Shown one piece after another: positions 1 through 8,400 of a DNA stretch of 64,000 bases. Source of the stretch: 2-02-FULL-55-14 sp964581115 (GTDB lineage: Bacteria; Bacteroidota; Ignavibacteria; UBA10030); NCBI GenBank assembly GCA_964581115.1, contig CAZOMY010000009.1, positions 19,686 to 83,685 of the forward strand, given 5' to 3'. The stretch's first letter is position 1. Each line of letters starts with the position of its first letter. The notes under the pieces were generated by a model. The model was not told the DNA's origin and made no database searches. It saw only the letters and a list, made by a program, of their open reading frames with translations. Both the position numbers and the translations under genes were made by a program.

Positions 1-2937
1 GCGATGTCGATGCGTCGGCACGGCGATGAGGGATGAATTGTACTCGTAGCCCCTTCGAACAATGTTGGCAGACTCCCACGTTCCCTCGTGCGGCACAAGG
101 GCATATTCGATCGTATGCAAGCCACGGTCGGCGGTGGGGTCGGGCCATTTCGGTGAGCGAAGCAACGTCAGCCGCATGACATTCCCCTTGATATCGTAAC
201 CGTACTTCGATCGATTCAGCAAGCTAACACCCCGGTCGGACTGCGACAAGTCGGCCCATCGATGTGACGGCACTTCGAACTGCGCCTTCTCGACCGGCGT
301 CGCTTGGCCCGTGGAGCGCCGAATGGTGCCGAAGGGGATCTCGTACGTCGCGGCTGTGTCGCTCACGGTGACGGGGAAAGCGACCTTTACCATTGTCTTC
401 TCTTCCCACCAATCGGCCTGCGTCACGAAGTCGATACGGTCCAGGTCGTTGTACAGAATGATGTCTTGCGAGAAGAAGGACGTGGGGAAGTCCTCCGTGG
501 GGTACGAGCGCCTCACGCCGGGCTTCAGATATGTGTGATACAGCCGGAGTACGACGCGTACAGGCCCGCGCTCAATGATCTCCATGCGTCGGAACCGTGT
601 GGGGAATCGAACACCGGTCAGGCCGATGTTCCAGGCGTCCCACGCTTTCGGCAGATCTTCCAAAAGCTGCAGTTCGTTGCCGGGTCCGGCCAGCACCTCA
701 CGCCCTGAGCGCCTGTCGACGACGCTCTTTAGCCATCCCGTCTCCGGGTCGACGGCGATGGCAAAGCGATCGTTCGAGAGTGAGGTGAACGAGACCGACA
801 GGGATGACTCGAACTTCTTCGCTGAGGGCGGACGAAGCAGATACGTTGCATAGCCGATCGCCGGAACCTTGGCGACAAAGATGACCTCATGGGTCAGCGG
901 TCCAGTTCTGACCATTTGTGATGGTACTTCGACGCCGCGGGCATCGAATACGCTCACGGCAGCGCTGTCGCCTTTGGGCAGTGGAACGCGGGCGAGGTCG
1001 GTCCGGTCCCACGCCAGTTGATTGAAGAGGACGACGGGACGACCGGCCGGGAGGGCGGAGGTGTTGATCTTGGAAGCGAGGAACTCGAGCGATCGGCCGC
1101 GTTCGAACTCAGCAAGGTCTCGCGCCCTTGCATTGGAGGCCTCAGCGTCGATGTAGACCTCTCGGATGCTCGAGCCGGGCAGGATGTCGTGGAACTGGTT
1201 GAACATCACCGTCTCCCAAGCCGTTCGGAGCGCGTGGAGGGGGTAGGGCTTACCGAGTCGGCTCGCAATGGCCGAGAAGGACTCGGCGCCGGTGAGCAGG
1301 TTCTCGTGCTCTCGATTCGCTTTCTTGATCGCCGCTTGCGTGGTATACGTGCCGCGATGGTACTCCAGATAGAGCTCATCCTTCCATACCGGAACGGACG
1401 AGAGGTCTTGGGCCTTCAGCCAGTCGAGATAGGCCTTGGCCGTTCCGAACTCCACGTTCGGGTAGATCGGAATATCCGCCAGCCGATCGATGCGCCGCAT
1501 CATTTCGAGCGACGGTCCGCCCCCGTGGTTGCCGACGCCAAACAGAATGATGAGATTGCGAAATCCGGTGTTGGCCTCGAATTGACGCAGCCAATCGACC
1601 AATCCGAACGGCTGGCCGATGTTATTGACGTAGTCGAACGGGAAGACGGAGAGGATGCGCGAGCCGTCGGGTGATTCCCACCAGAAGAGTCGGTGGGGAA
1701 AGACGTTCGTGTCGTTCCAGCCGATCTTCTGGGTGATGAACGCCTCGACGCCGGCCGACCGGTAGAGCATCGGCATATTGCCGTTGTATCCGAACGAATC
1801 GGGATTCCAGCCGAGTTTGACGTCGACGCCGAATCTCGTACGAAAGTACCGCTTGCCATAGAGCAGCTGCCGCATCCATGAATCGCCGCTCGGCAGATTG
1901 CAGTCGGGCTCAACCCACATGCCGCCGACGATCTCCCACCGTCCTTCCTTCACACGGCTGGCGATCCGCTTGAACGCGTCGGGATGCAGTTCTTCCATCC
2001 ACTTGTAGAAGACCGCCTGACTCTGCGCGAAGGTGGCGTCGCGCTTGGCGTCCATGATGTTATTGGCAGAATTGAACGTGTTGCGGCAGACCTCGATCGT
2101 CTCTCGTTCGCGCCACAGCCATGCCGCGTCGATGTGGGCATTGGCCGTAAAGTGAAGCGTGAAGCGCTTCGCGAACTCGCTCACCGGCCGCACGACCTCC
2201 TTCCAACGCTCGACAGAATCGAAGAAGCGAGTGGCGGGACCCTCGGCCAGTCCCGCGAGGTCGATGACCTCGACGGAGGATTCGAGAACGCCGGCCAGTC
2301 TCGTGCGCTCCGAGGGATCGATGGTGGAGTGGTCGACGCCCGGGTCGGTCCGCATTCTAGCGTTGGTCTGATAGGTGTCGAACGAAAGCAGCCTCTGCCC
2401 TGACCGGAGACTCAGCGTGATGGCCTCGACGGTCTCGCGTATGTTACGGGCCTGTTCGGCGCGCACCTCGGCGCGGATCAGCCGCAAAGGACCGCCGGTG
2501 TTCACCGCTTTGATCGCCACAACGAACCGCTGGGCCGGCTGGGCCGCCGGCGTCAACAGGAAGTCTCCATCCCACTCGAACCGCCCGAGGTCCTGACCGT
2601 TCACATACAGGTATCCAAGATCGTCGACCGAGAGGGCGAATCGGACCGGACCGCCCAACGGAACACCGAGAATGGCCTCTGGAAGAGCGATCTCCTTGCG
2701 GATCCAGCAGGAATCGAAGTAGACGCTTTCGTCGAGCCGCAGGGTTGCCCACGAGCGGTCGTCAAAGTCGGGTTTGGACGGATCACCGTTCGGCCGCCAG
2801 AACCTCAGGTCCGGACTGACGCGCCAGTTGTCAAACGACGTGAGCGTCAGCGAATCGAGTGCAGAGATGAAACCGGGAATGCGGGATTGCGAGAGGACAG
2901 GAGTCCAGAGGAGGAGGAAAAGGATGATGGATCGCAT
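1..2937 (-). CDS. GH38 alpha-mannosidase, secreted, 3' end cut by window edge
   Basis: The frame is open from an ATG at 2935-2937 to the left edge (979 codons) with no stop. The N-terminus is a signal peptide (basic start, then a Leu-rich core, cleavage near residue 16). Residues about 35-160 look like a jelly-roll carbohydrate-binding domain. The GH38 catalytic domain follows: NAHIDAAWLW carries the zinc ligands H268 and D270, NPDSFGY carries the probable nucleophile D380, and FGVGNHGGGP and NQFHDILPGSS are further family motifs. GH38 enzymes release alpha-linked mannose and use zinc. The beta-sandwich C-terminal part follows; family lengths near 1000 suggest little is missing. It is the last visible gene of the sugar-import operon, 111 bp after the permease. 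Periplasmic or cell-surface location and mannoside specificity are inferences from family and neighbours. Confidence 0.9.
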   Translation of the reverse strand, partial: MRSIILFLLLWTPVLSQSRIPGFISALDSLTLTSFDNWRVSPDLRFWRPNGDPSKPDFDDRSWATLRLDESVYFDSCWIRKEIALPEAILGVPLGGPVRFALSVDDLGYLYVNGQDLGRFEWDGDFLLTPAAQPAQRFVVAIKAVNTGGPLRLIRAEVRAEQARNIRETVEAITLSLRSGQRLLSFDTYQTNARMRTDPGVDHSTIDPSERTRLAGVLESSVEVIDLAGLAEGPATRFFDSVERWKEVVRPVSEFAKRFTLHFTANAHIDAAWLWRERETIEVCRNTFNSANNIMDAKRDATFAQSQAVFYKWMEELHPDAFKRIASRVKEGRWEIVGGMWVEPDCNLPSGDSWMRQLLYGKRYFRTRFGVDVKLGWNPDSFGYNGNMPMLYRSAGVEAFITQKIGWNDTNVFPHRLFWWESPDGSRILSVFPFDYVNNIGQPFGLVDWLRQFEANTGFRNLIILFGVGNHGGGPSLEMMRRIDRLADIPIYPNVEFGTAKAYLDWLKAQDLSSVPVWKDELYLEYHRGTYTTQAAIKKANREHENLLTGAESFSAIASRLGKPYPLHALRTAWETVMFNQFHDILPGSSIREVYIDAEASNARARDLAEFERGRSLEFLASKINTSALPAGRPVVLFNQLAWDRTDLARVPLPKGDSAAVSVFDARGVEVPSQMVRTGPLTHEVIFVAKVPAIGYATYLLRPPSAKKFESSLSVSFTSLSNDRFAIAVDPETGWLKSVVDRRSGREVLAGPGNELQLLEDLPKAWDAWNIGLTGVRFPTRFRRMEIIERGPVRVVLRLYHTYLKPGVRRSYPTEDFPTSFFSQDIILYNDLDRIDFVTQADWWEEKTMVKVAFPVTVSDTAATYEIPFGTIRRSTGQATPVEKAQFEVPSHRWADLSQSDRGVSLLNRSKYGYDIKGNVMRLTLLRSPKWPDPTADRGLHTIEYALVPHEGTWESANIVRRGYEYNSSLIAVPTHRHR

Positions 2938-3048
2938 GGGGGCCGCCTCAAGGAAGGAAGGTTACTCAACGAGCACAGGAGAACGACGAGTGAAAGAAAT
3001 CGGCTTTATGCCTTCCATAACATCATGTGCTCCTGGTGTCCAATTCTT

Positions 3049-3981
3049 CTACCTGCGCTGCGAACGATCGAGGAGCACGGAGCCGACGATCACAAGACCG
3101 ACAAGGATCTGCTGAATGTACGACCCCACGTTCAGCAGGTTCAACCCATTCCGAAGGACGCCGATGAGAAATGTGCCGATAAGCGTTCCAAAGATGGTGC
3201 CGCGACCGCCGGAGAGGCTCGTGCCCCCCACCACGACGGCGGCGATGACATCCAATTCATACATCAGACCGGCGTTCGGCTGTCCTGAGTTCATCCGGCT
3301 GGCGAGCAAGAAACCGCTCAAGGCCGATAGGACGCCGCACACGGCGTACACCGTCATCAGGACGCCCTGAACCGGAACACCAGCCAATCGTGCCGCCTCG
3401 CGGTTGCCTCCGACCGCCACAATGGCACGTCCGAAGCGGGTGGAAGTGAGTACGATGTGAGCGACGACAAACACTGCCGCCATTACGACGGTCGGCACCG
3501 GAATGCCTGCGAGCCGCGCACTGGCGATATGGCTGAAGCCCTCCGCCAATCCCCACACCGGACGGCCGTCCGTGGCCGTGAACGCCGCTCCTCTCCAGAC
3601 CGTCATGAGCGCTAAGGTGACAATGAATGGAGCGACCCGATGGCGGGTGATCAGCCATCCGGCCGACCAGCCCGACGCAAATCCGAGGCCGAGCGCCGCG
3701 ACCAGCGATAGAAGCACGACCGCCTCGAACGGGAGGGACGACTGCAGTACAAGGGCCGCCACGACTCCCGAGAGCGCTACCATCGACCCGACCGACAGAT
3801 CGATCCCCCCGGTAAGAATGACGAAGGTCATCCCGGCGGCAATGATCGCCGTGATGGAAACTTGGAGCGTGATGTTCAGAAGATTCTCGGCTGAAAAAAA
3901 GAACGGCGAGAGAAGAGAGAAGAGAACGATCTCCAAGAGTAAGGCGAGGGCGATTCCGTAGCGAGAGAAGAGGGAGGACAT
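3049..3981 (-). CDS. Sugar ABC transporter permease, RbsC/XylH type
   Basis: 310 residues, almost entirely hydrophobic segments. It belongs to the branched-chain/monosaccharide permease family (BPD_transp_2). Diagnostic segments are GGIDLSVGSMVALSG near residue 60 and GGTSLSGGRGTIFGTLIGT near residue 255, the loop that contacts the ATPase. It would form a homodimeric inner-membrane channel for the sugar delivered by the binding protein at 5975-6886 and powered by the ATPase at 4067-5557, which lies 85 bp upstream. The ATG at 3981 is preceded by little recognisable Shine-Dalgarno. Substrate cannot be read from the permease; the flanking mannosidase and mannanase suggest mannose or manno-oligosaccharides. 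Confidence 0.93.
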   Translation of the reverse strand: MSSLFSRYGIALALLLEIVLFSLLSPFFFSAENLLNITLQVSITAIIAAGMTFVILTGGIDLSVGSMVALSGVVAALVLQSSLPFEAVVLLSLVAALGLGFASGWSAGWLITRHRVAPFIVTLALMTVWRGAAFTATDGRPVWGLAEGFSHIASARLAGIPVPTVVMAAVFVVAHIVLTSTRFGRAIVAVGGNREAARLAGVPVQGVLMTVYAVCGVLSALSGFLLASRMNSGQPNAGLMYELDVIAAVVVGGTSLSGGRGTIFGTLIGTFLIGVLRNGLNLLNVGSYIQQILVGLVIVGSVLLDRSQRR

Positions 3982-4066
3982 GAGGAGGAGCGATGGAAAA
4001 AGGAATGATGGAGGATAGGAGTGATGTAGGGATTCTGGAGTTCGTTGCGATGACAGTATTCAGTGA

Positions 4067-5557
4067 TCAGGCTCGGGTCTCATGCATACACAGGTCGAGG
4101 ATGCGCTCTTCGGTGGCTTCGCTTCGCTGAAGGGAACCGACGATGGTACGGGAGCGCATGACAAGAATGCGGGTGCAGAGGCTCAACAGTTCCGGTAACT
4201 CGGACGAAATGACAATGACGCCGACGCCAGAAGCGGCCAGGCGACGGAGTTCATCGTGGATATCCTCCTTGGCGCCGACGTCGATGCCGGCGGTCGGCTC
4301 GTCAGCGATGACCAGCCGAGGCTGACGCGCCAATGCTCGGGCGAGCAAGACCTTCTGCCGGTTGCCCCCGCTCAAGGATTCGACCTCATGCTCGATGTCG
4401 GCATACTTGGTGCCGAATCGGTCGGCCAGTGCCTTTGTGCGCAACGATTCGCGCTTCCGATCGATGAGTCCGCCTCGAAGGTCCTGGTCGAGAGAGGTGA
4501 TCGAGATGTTCTCGCGGATCGGTCTTTGGAGGAAGAGTCCCAGCCGGTTCCGGTCTTCGGTGAGCAGCGCGATGCCGGCGTCGATGGCTTCGGCGGGCGT
4601 ACGAGGGTCGAAGGGTCGTCCTTCGAAGGTCATTGTTCCAGCAGAACTCGGTTCGGCCCCGAACAGGCATCTCGCCAATTCGCTGCGTCCTGCCCCGGCG
4701 AGTCCGGCGATGCCGAGGATCTCGCCTCGGTGGAGAACAAAACTACACTCCCGGACATCAGCGGAGGTCAGGCGTTCCACAGAAAGGAGAGGGTCACCAT
4801 GTGCGTCTGACGGAGCAGGTGCCGGCGTTAGGAGTTCGCGCCCGACCATCATCCGTATCAATGCGTCCCGCCCGGTCGACGCCGGAACCGTGTCGATCTT
4901 TCGTCCGTCTCGAAGGACCGTGATGCGCGTACCGATGGTCGCGATCTCCTGGAGGCGGTGTGAGATGTAGATGAAGGAGAGACCGTCAGAGGAAAGACGA
5001 CGGATCAGACGGAAGAGAGTTGCCGTTTCGCGGTCTGTCAGGGCGGCCGTGGGCTCGTCCAGGATGACGAGATGTGCATCGCGCGACAGCGCTTTGGCGA
5101 TCTCAACCATCTGGTGCTGGGCGGGCGTCAACTCGCGGGCGAGCATCGCGGTGTCGATGGTCTCGCCCACCTGGTGCAAGGCACGGTCGGCGAGCGATCG
5201 CATCGTGACGCGGTCAAGCAGAGGCAAGGGGTGCCTCAACGGCTCGCGCCCGAGCAGTATGTTCTCGGCAACGCTCAACTCAGGCACCAGATTCGATTCT
5301 TGGTAGATCGTTGCTAGGCCGGCTTGCAGCGCCTCATGCGGAGATGAGAACCGAATCGGAGAGCCGTTCAGCGTGATCGTTCCGGAGTCGGGTGTGAGGG
5401 CGCCGGAGAGGATCTTGATGAACGTTGATTTGCCTGCTCCGTTCTCACCCACGAGGCAGTGGACCTCGCCTGTGCACAGGTCGAAGTCCACGTCGCGGAG
5501 CGCCTGAACGCCGGGGAAAGACTTGTTGAGGGCTGAAGTCGAGAGGAGAACGTTCAC
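4067..5557 (-). CDS. Sugar ABC transporter ATP-binding protein, double cassette (RbsA/MglA type)
   Basis: 496 residues with two fused ABC cassettes, the layout of RbsA, MglA and XylG. Cassette 1 has Walker A GENGAGKST at residues 37-45, signature LTPAQHQMVEIAKAL and Walker B LVILDEPTAAL. Cassette 2 has a degenerate Walker A, GLAGAGRSE, as is normal in this family, with signature LSGGNRQKVLLARAL and Walker B LVIADEPTAGID. It would drive the permease encoded just downstream. The start is a GTG at 5557; no strong ribosome site is seen before it, and a 417-bp gap separates it from the binding-protein gene. Confidence 0.94.
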   Translation of the reverse strand: MNVLLSTSALNKSFPGVQALRDVDFDLCTGEVHCLVGENGAGKSTFIKILSGALTPDSGTITLNGSPIRFSSPHEALQAGLATIYQESNLVPELSVAENILLGREPLRHPLPLLDRVTMRSLADRALHQVGETIDTAMLARELTPAQHQMVEIAKALSRDAHLVILDEPTAALTDRETATLFRLIRRLSSDGLSFIYISHRLQEIATIGTRITVLRDGRKIDTVPASTGRDALIRMMVGRELLTPAPAPSDAHGDPLLSVERLTSADVRECSFVLHRGEILGIAGLAGAGRSELARCLFGAEPSSAGTMTFEGRPFDPRTPAEAIDAGIALLTEDRNRLGLFLQRPIRENISITSLDQDLRGGLIDRKRESLRTKALADRFGTKYADIEHEVESLSGGNRQKVLLARALARQPRLVIADEPTAGIDVGAKEDIHDELRRLAASGVGVIVISSELPELLSLCTRILVMRSRTIVGSLQRSEATEERILDLCMHETRA

Positions 5558-5974
5558 AGGAGATTCGAGATCCGAAAAGCTCCGCGACGCGGCCGCCCCG
5601 CGGAATTACAAGAAGCGGTCTTGTATATCACTGTTGCATGGAGTAAGGTTCAACAGCGCAGGTTGCTCAATACAGTATCTCAAAAATCCAAATCTCACAG
5701 ATTCAAGCATTTCGCGCCCGTCTGCCGCAGCGAAGCGCCTACCTGCTGTTGCACGCGGCAGGCAGGGCGGGCAGGCAGCGACCGCAGCGGAAGCAGTGCT
5801 CGCAGCGGTGAAGAATCAGTGGTTATCATTAACGTTGCGGCCGCTGCCAACGTCGCTAACGCCGCGCCAAACATTTTTGAGACTACTTCGAATCAAGCAG
5901 GAAACGCTAATGCACCAAACCCGAAGAACTCGCATATCAACCGTTATCAATTTCCATTTTTCAATGTTCCGCCC
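5558..5974. other. 417-bp gap inside the ABC transporter operon, no gene seen
   Basis: No reading frame here resembles a protein. The composition is visibly more A+T-rich than the flanking genes on its left and right thirds. The centre (about 5720-5790) is a G+C-rich, self-similar segment with CGGCAGGCAGGGCGGGCAGG-like runs that could fold. Shorter relatives of the GCAGGC/GCCTGCC text occur near 18000 and 41300. The gap falls directly after the binding-protein gene in transcription order. In ABC operons such a position often holds an RNA-stabilising hairpin; here that is only an inference. Confidence 0.5.
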
Positions 5975-6886
5975 CTACTCTGCCTTCGCCAGCGCCAGGC
6001 TGTCCACGATCCCGACTTCCACGGGAACCAAGGGAGGAACTACGGCGCCGGCGAAATGTGCCGCGATGTGCTGGATCGTCTTGGCCCCGATGAGCTTGGG
6101 ATATTGCACCACGTCGGCCTTCAGAGGGGATCCCTGCGTGATGGCGTCGGCGGCTGGAGGCGTTGCATCGTAGCCGACGATGATGATTCCCCTCTTCTGG
6201 TATTGCGTCACGGCATCGAGGGCGCCAAGGGCGGAGTCGTCGTTGATGCCGAAGATACCGCCGAGTCCGGGATTGGCCTGCAAGACGTCGGCGGTGACGG
6301 TGAAGGCCTTATCACGAACTCCTTCACCGTTAACGTCGGCCGCCACCTTGATACCCGGGAATTTGCCGATCGCTTCGCGGAATCCTTGCACGCGGTCGAG
6401 GACGGAGGTGACATTCGGCTGATTGATGATCGCTACCAATCCCTTGCCTCCGAGCGCTTCGGCCATATACTCGCCGGCCAATCGTCCTCCCGCCACATTA
6501 TCTGACGCGATATGCGAGACGACGTTGCCCTCTTGTGCGGCGATATCAGCGGTGAAGACCGGAATACCTGCCGCGTTGGCCTTGCGGATGGCAGGACCGA
6601 CCCCCCTCGAGTCCACTGGAACAAGAATGATGGCGTCCACTCTACGGGCGATGAAGTCTTCGACCTGCGACATCTGCTTGCCCAGGTCGAATTCGCCCGC
6701 GGTGATGATGAGCTCGTAGTTCTGCGTCTTGGCCTGGTCGAGGAGCCCGGCCTCGAGGTCTCGGTAGAAGACGTGCGCGCGTGTTTGGAGAGAGACTCCG
6801 ATGGTCTTGGAGGCCGTCGTCTGTTTGCCGCATGAGGCGTACAGAAGAGCTGCGGTGAACAGGATCAGGATGGAACGAGATCGCAT
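5975..6886 (-). CDS. Sugar ABC transporter substrate-binding lipoprotein, RbsB type
   Basis: 303 residues from the ATG at 6886, preceded by GGAG eight bases upstream; an in-frame start 24 bp further upstream has no such site. The N-terminus MRSRSILILFTAALLYASCG is a lipoprotein signal with Cys at about residue 19. The rest is a two-lobed periplasmic binding protein (Peripla_BP_4): an alternating strand/helix pattern beginning IGVSLQTRAHVFYRDLEAG, then DAIILVPVDS, ASDNVAGGRLAGEYM, GIFGINDDSALGALDAV and IIIVGYDATPPAADAI. It would capture a monosaccharide or small glycoside and pass it to the permease and ATPase encoded downstream. Confidence 0.93.
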   Translation of the reverse strand: MRSRSILILFTAALLYASCGKQTTASKTIGVSLQTRAHVFYRDLEAGLLDQAKTQNYELIITAGEFDLGKQMSQVEDFIARRVDAIILVPVDSRGVGPAIRKANAAGIPVFTADIAAQEGNVVSHIASDNVAGGRLAGEYMAEALGGKGLVAIINQPNVTSVLDRVQGFREAIGKFPGIKVAADVNGEGVRDKAFTVTADVLQANPGLGGIFGINDDSALGALDAVTQYQKRGIIIVGYDATPPAADAITQGSPLKADVVQYPKLIGAKTIQHIAAHFAGAVVPPLVPVEVGIVDSLALAKAE

Positions 6887-6933
6887 GGGGCATCTCCGAA
6901 GGTCAGTCAAACATATGGGAATTCAAGAAGAAA

Positions 6934-7028
6934 AGCGGAAACGCTGATGACGCTGAAAAAGGAGATAGTCGCTGGTTGAAAAACGTTGATCTGCGGTCAC
7001 CCACCGCTTCTACGTTATCTGCGTTCGC
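6934..7028. repeat. Inverted arms of about 9-bp units (ACGCTGATG-like)
   Basis: The left arm (about 6934-6956) carries ACGCTGATGACGCTGA. The right arm (about 7011-7028) reads TACGTTATCTGCGTT, close to the reverse complement of the left arm, and another related segment lies at 6983-6996. The right arm covers the stop codon of the mannanase gene (TAA at 7015-7017). The text belongs to the same style as the inverted arrays at 20783, 24720 and 39700. Confidence 0.45.
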
Positions 7029-8400
7029 GATTCTGCCTAGATGTAGCATCCGTCGACGAGACAAGCGATCTCAGCCGCCTCAGTTGTGCCGCATGGTCGC
7101 GGAGAATAGCTCGGGTCGTCGAATCGGTGTCGAACACCGAGTTAAAACCCTGTGGTTCGTGTGACGGGTCGCCGGTGAACGGGTCTCCCGGGCGATAGCG
7201 ATAGGTCGGCGGGTTGCCACGCCCTTCACCGCCCCAAGCCCACACGTTGCTCCCAACGATCGGTGCCCCTGATGCGATAGAATCTTCTATAATGTCAAAG
7301 AATCTCTGAAACCATCGGTCCCGAACGGACACCGGGGTTGAGGCATCGTATCCACCGGTATCGCGACTCATGCCGAACTCCTCCATCACGATCGGCTTTC
7401 CCAAGTGCCGCGCCAGCCGGATGTGTTGATGAATGTAGTCGACCGACAGGGATTCAGCTGAAGCCGCCGTGGCCCGTGGATCCTTAGGGTCGTACCACCG
7501 CCAGACGACGGGCCAGAGATGGAAGGTGAGATAATCGATCGCCGGAGATCGATGGATGCGCAGGTAGTTCTCTTCTGAGACGAGCGACCCGATCACTCCC
7601 TCACTGCCGGTCGAGACGAGATGCAGAGAATCGAGCGACTTGATGTAGCGCGCAGTCGCATCCACCCACGCTACAAATGCCGGTAGCATTGCGTTGCCGA
7701 GGTCTGAAACGGTCCCGGGACGCGGCTCGTTGGCCAGCTGCCAGGCCATGATCGTCGGATCTTCAGCGTACGGGCGACCATTAATGGTATTGACACGCCG
7801 GACGACCCGACGGATGCTCTCGCGGAACATCACCTGCGCGCGCTCGTTGGCGCCGAACGAACCGGCGTGATCCATGTAGCGGTCCCAGCCGTCCCGTTCG
7901 GGATCGACGAAACTACTGCTGTCGGCCCAGTCGAGATACGACGTCATGCCGCCGGACCATTCCCAGTAATTGGTCAGATACAGCACCGCCCGCATGTTCC
8001 GCCGCGACATCTCATCCAACACCACATCCAAACCCACCAGCACGGCCTCATTCAGTTCTCCTGGTCCGTTCACCATTGAGGGTTTCAACGCCCATGAGAT
8101 CCGTGAGCGCTCGGCCAGAGCGAGCAGGCGCAGATTGGTCACTCCGTCGGCAGCCAGCATGTCCAGCTCTCGTCTCAGTCGTTCTCGTCCTCCTCCGGTG
8201 TCGTCCATCGCCAGGTAGGGTCCGTACCAGAGATTTGCGCCTGCGAAGACGTAGGGGTCCTCCCCTTCGTAGAGCCGGCCGTTGTGTACGCGAATAAGAT
8301 CAGGGGAAGGGGTGAGGAAGGAGAGTAGGGAGCAGCCTGGAAAAAGCAATAAGTGAAAAGGAATAAGTAGAAAGCTTGCAGCAGTTCTGAGGGGTTTCAT
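7015..8400 (-). CDS. GH5 (subfamily 7-like) endo-beta-mannanase lipoprotein
   Basis: 461 residues. A lipoprotein signal ends at Cys23 (LFPGC). The body is a GH5 TIM barrel: GANLWYGPYL near the start, VTNLRLLALAE on strand 2, WQLANEPRPG with acid/base E225, VMEEFGM with nucleophile E341, and SNVWAWGGEGRG on strand 8. This set matches bacterial GH5_7 beta-mannanases and mannosidases. The enzyme would sit on a membrane and cut beta-1,4-mannosyl bonds. Its ATG overlaps the TGA of the upstream gene by four bases, so translation is probably coupled. The C-terminal tail enters a short repeat arm. Exact substrate (mannan, glucomannan, mannobiose) is not decided by sequence. Confidence 0.85.
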   Translation of the reverse strand: MKPLRTAASFLLIPFHLLLFPGCSLLSFLTPSPDLIRVHNGRLYEGEDPYVFAGANLWYGPYLAMDDTGGGRERLRRELDMLAADGVTNLRLLALAERSRISWALKPSMVNGPGELNEAVLVGLDVVLDEMSRRNMRAVLYLTNYWEWSGGMTSYLDWADSSSFVDPERDGWDRYMDHAGSFGANERAQVMFRESIRRVVRRVNTINGRPYAEDPTIMAWQLANEPRPGTVSDLGNAMLPAFVAWVDATARYIKSLDSLHLVSTGSEGVIGSLVSEENYLRIHRSPAIDYLTFHLWPVVWRWYDPKDPRATAASAESLSVDYIHQHIRLARHLGKPIVMEEFGMSRDTGGYDASTPVSVRDRWFQRFFDIIEDSIASGAPIVGSNVWAWGGEGRGNPPTYRYRPGDPFTGDPSHEPQGFNSVFDTDSTTRAILRDHAAQLRRLRSLVSSTDATSRQNRERR

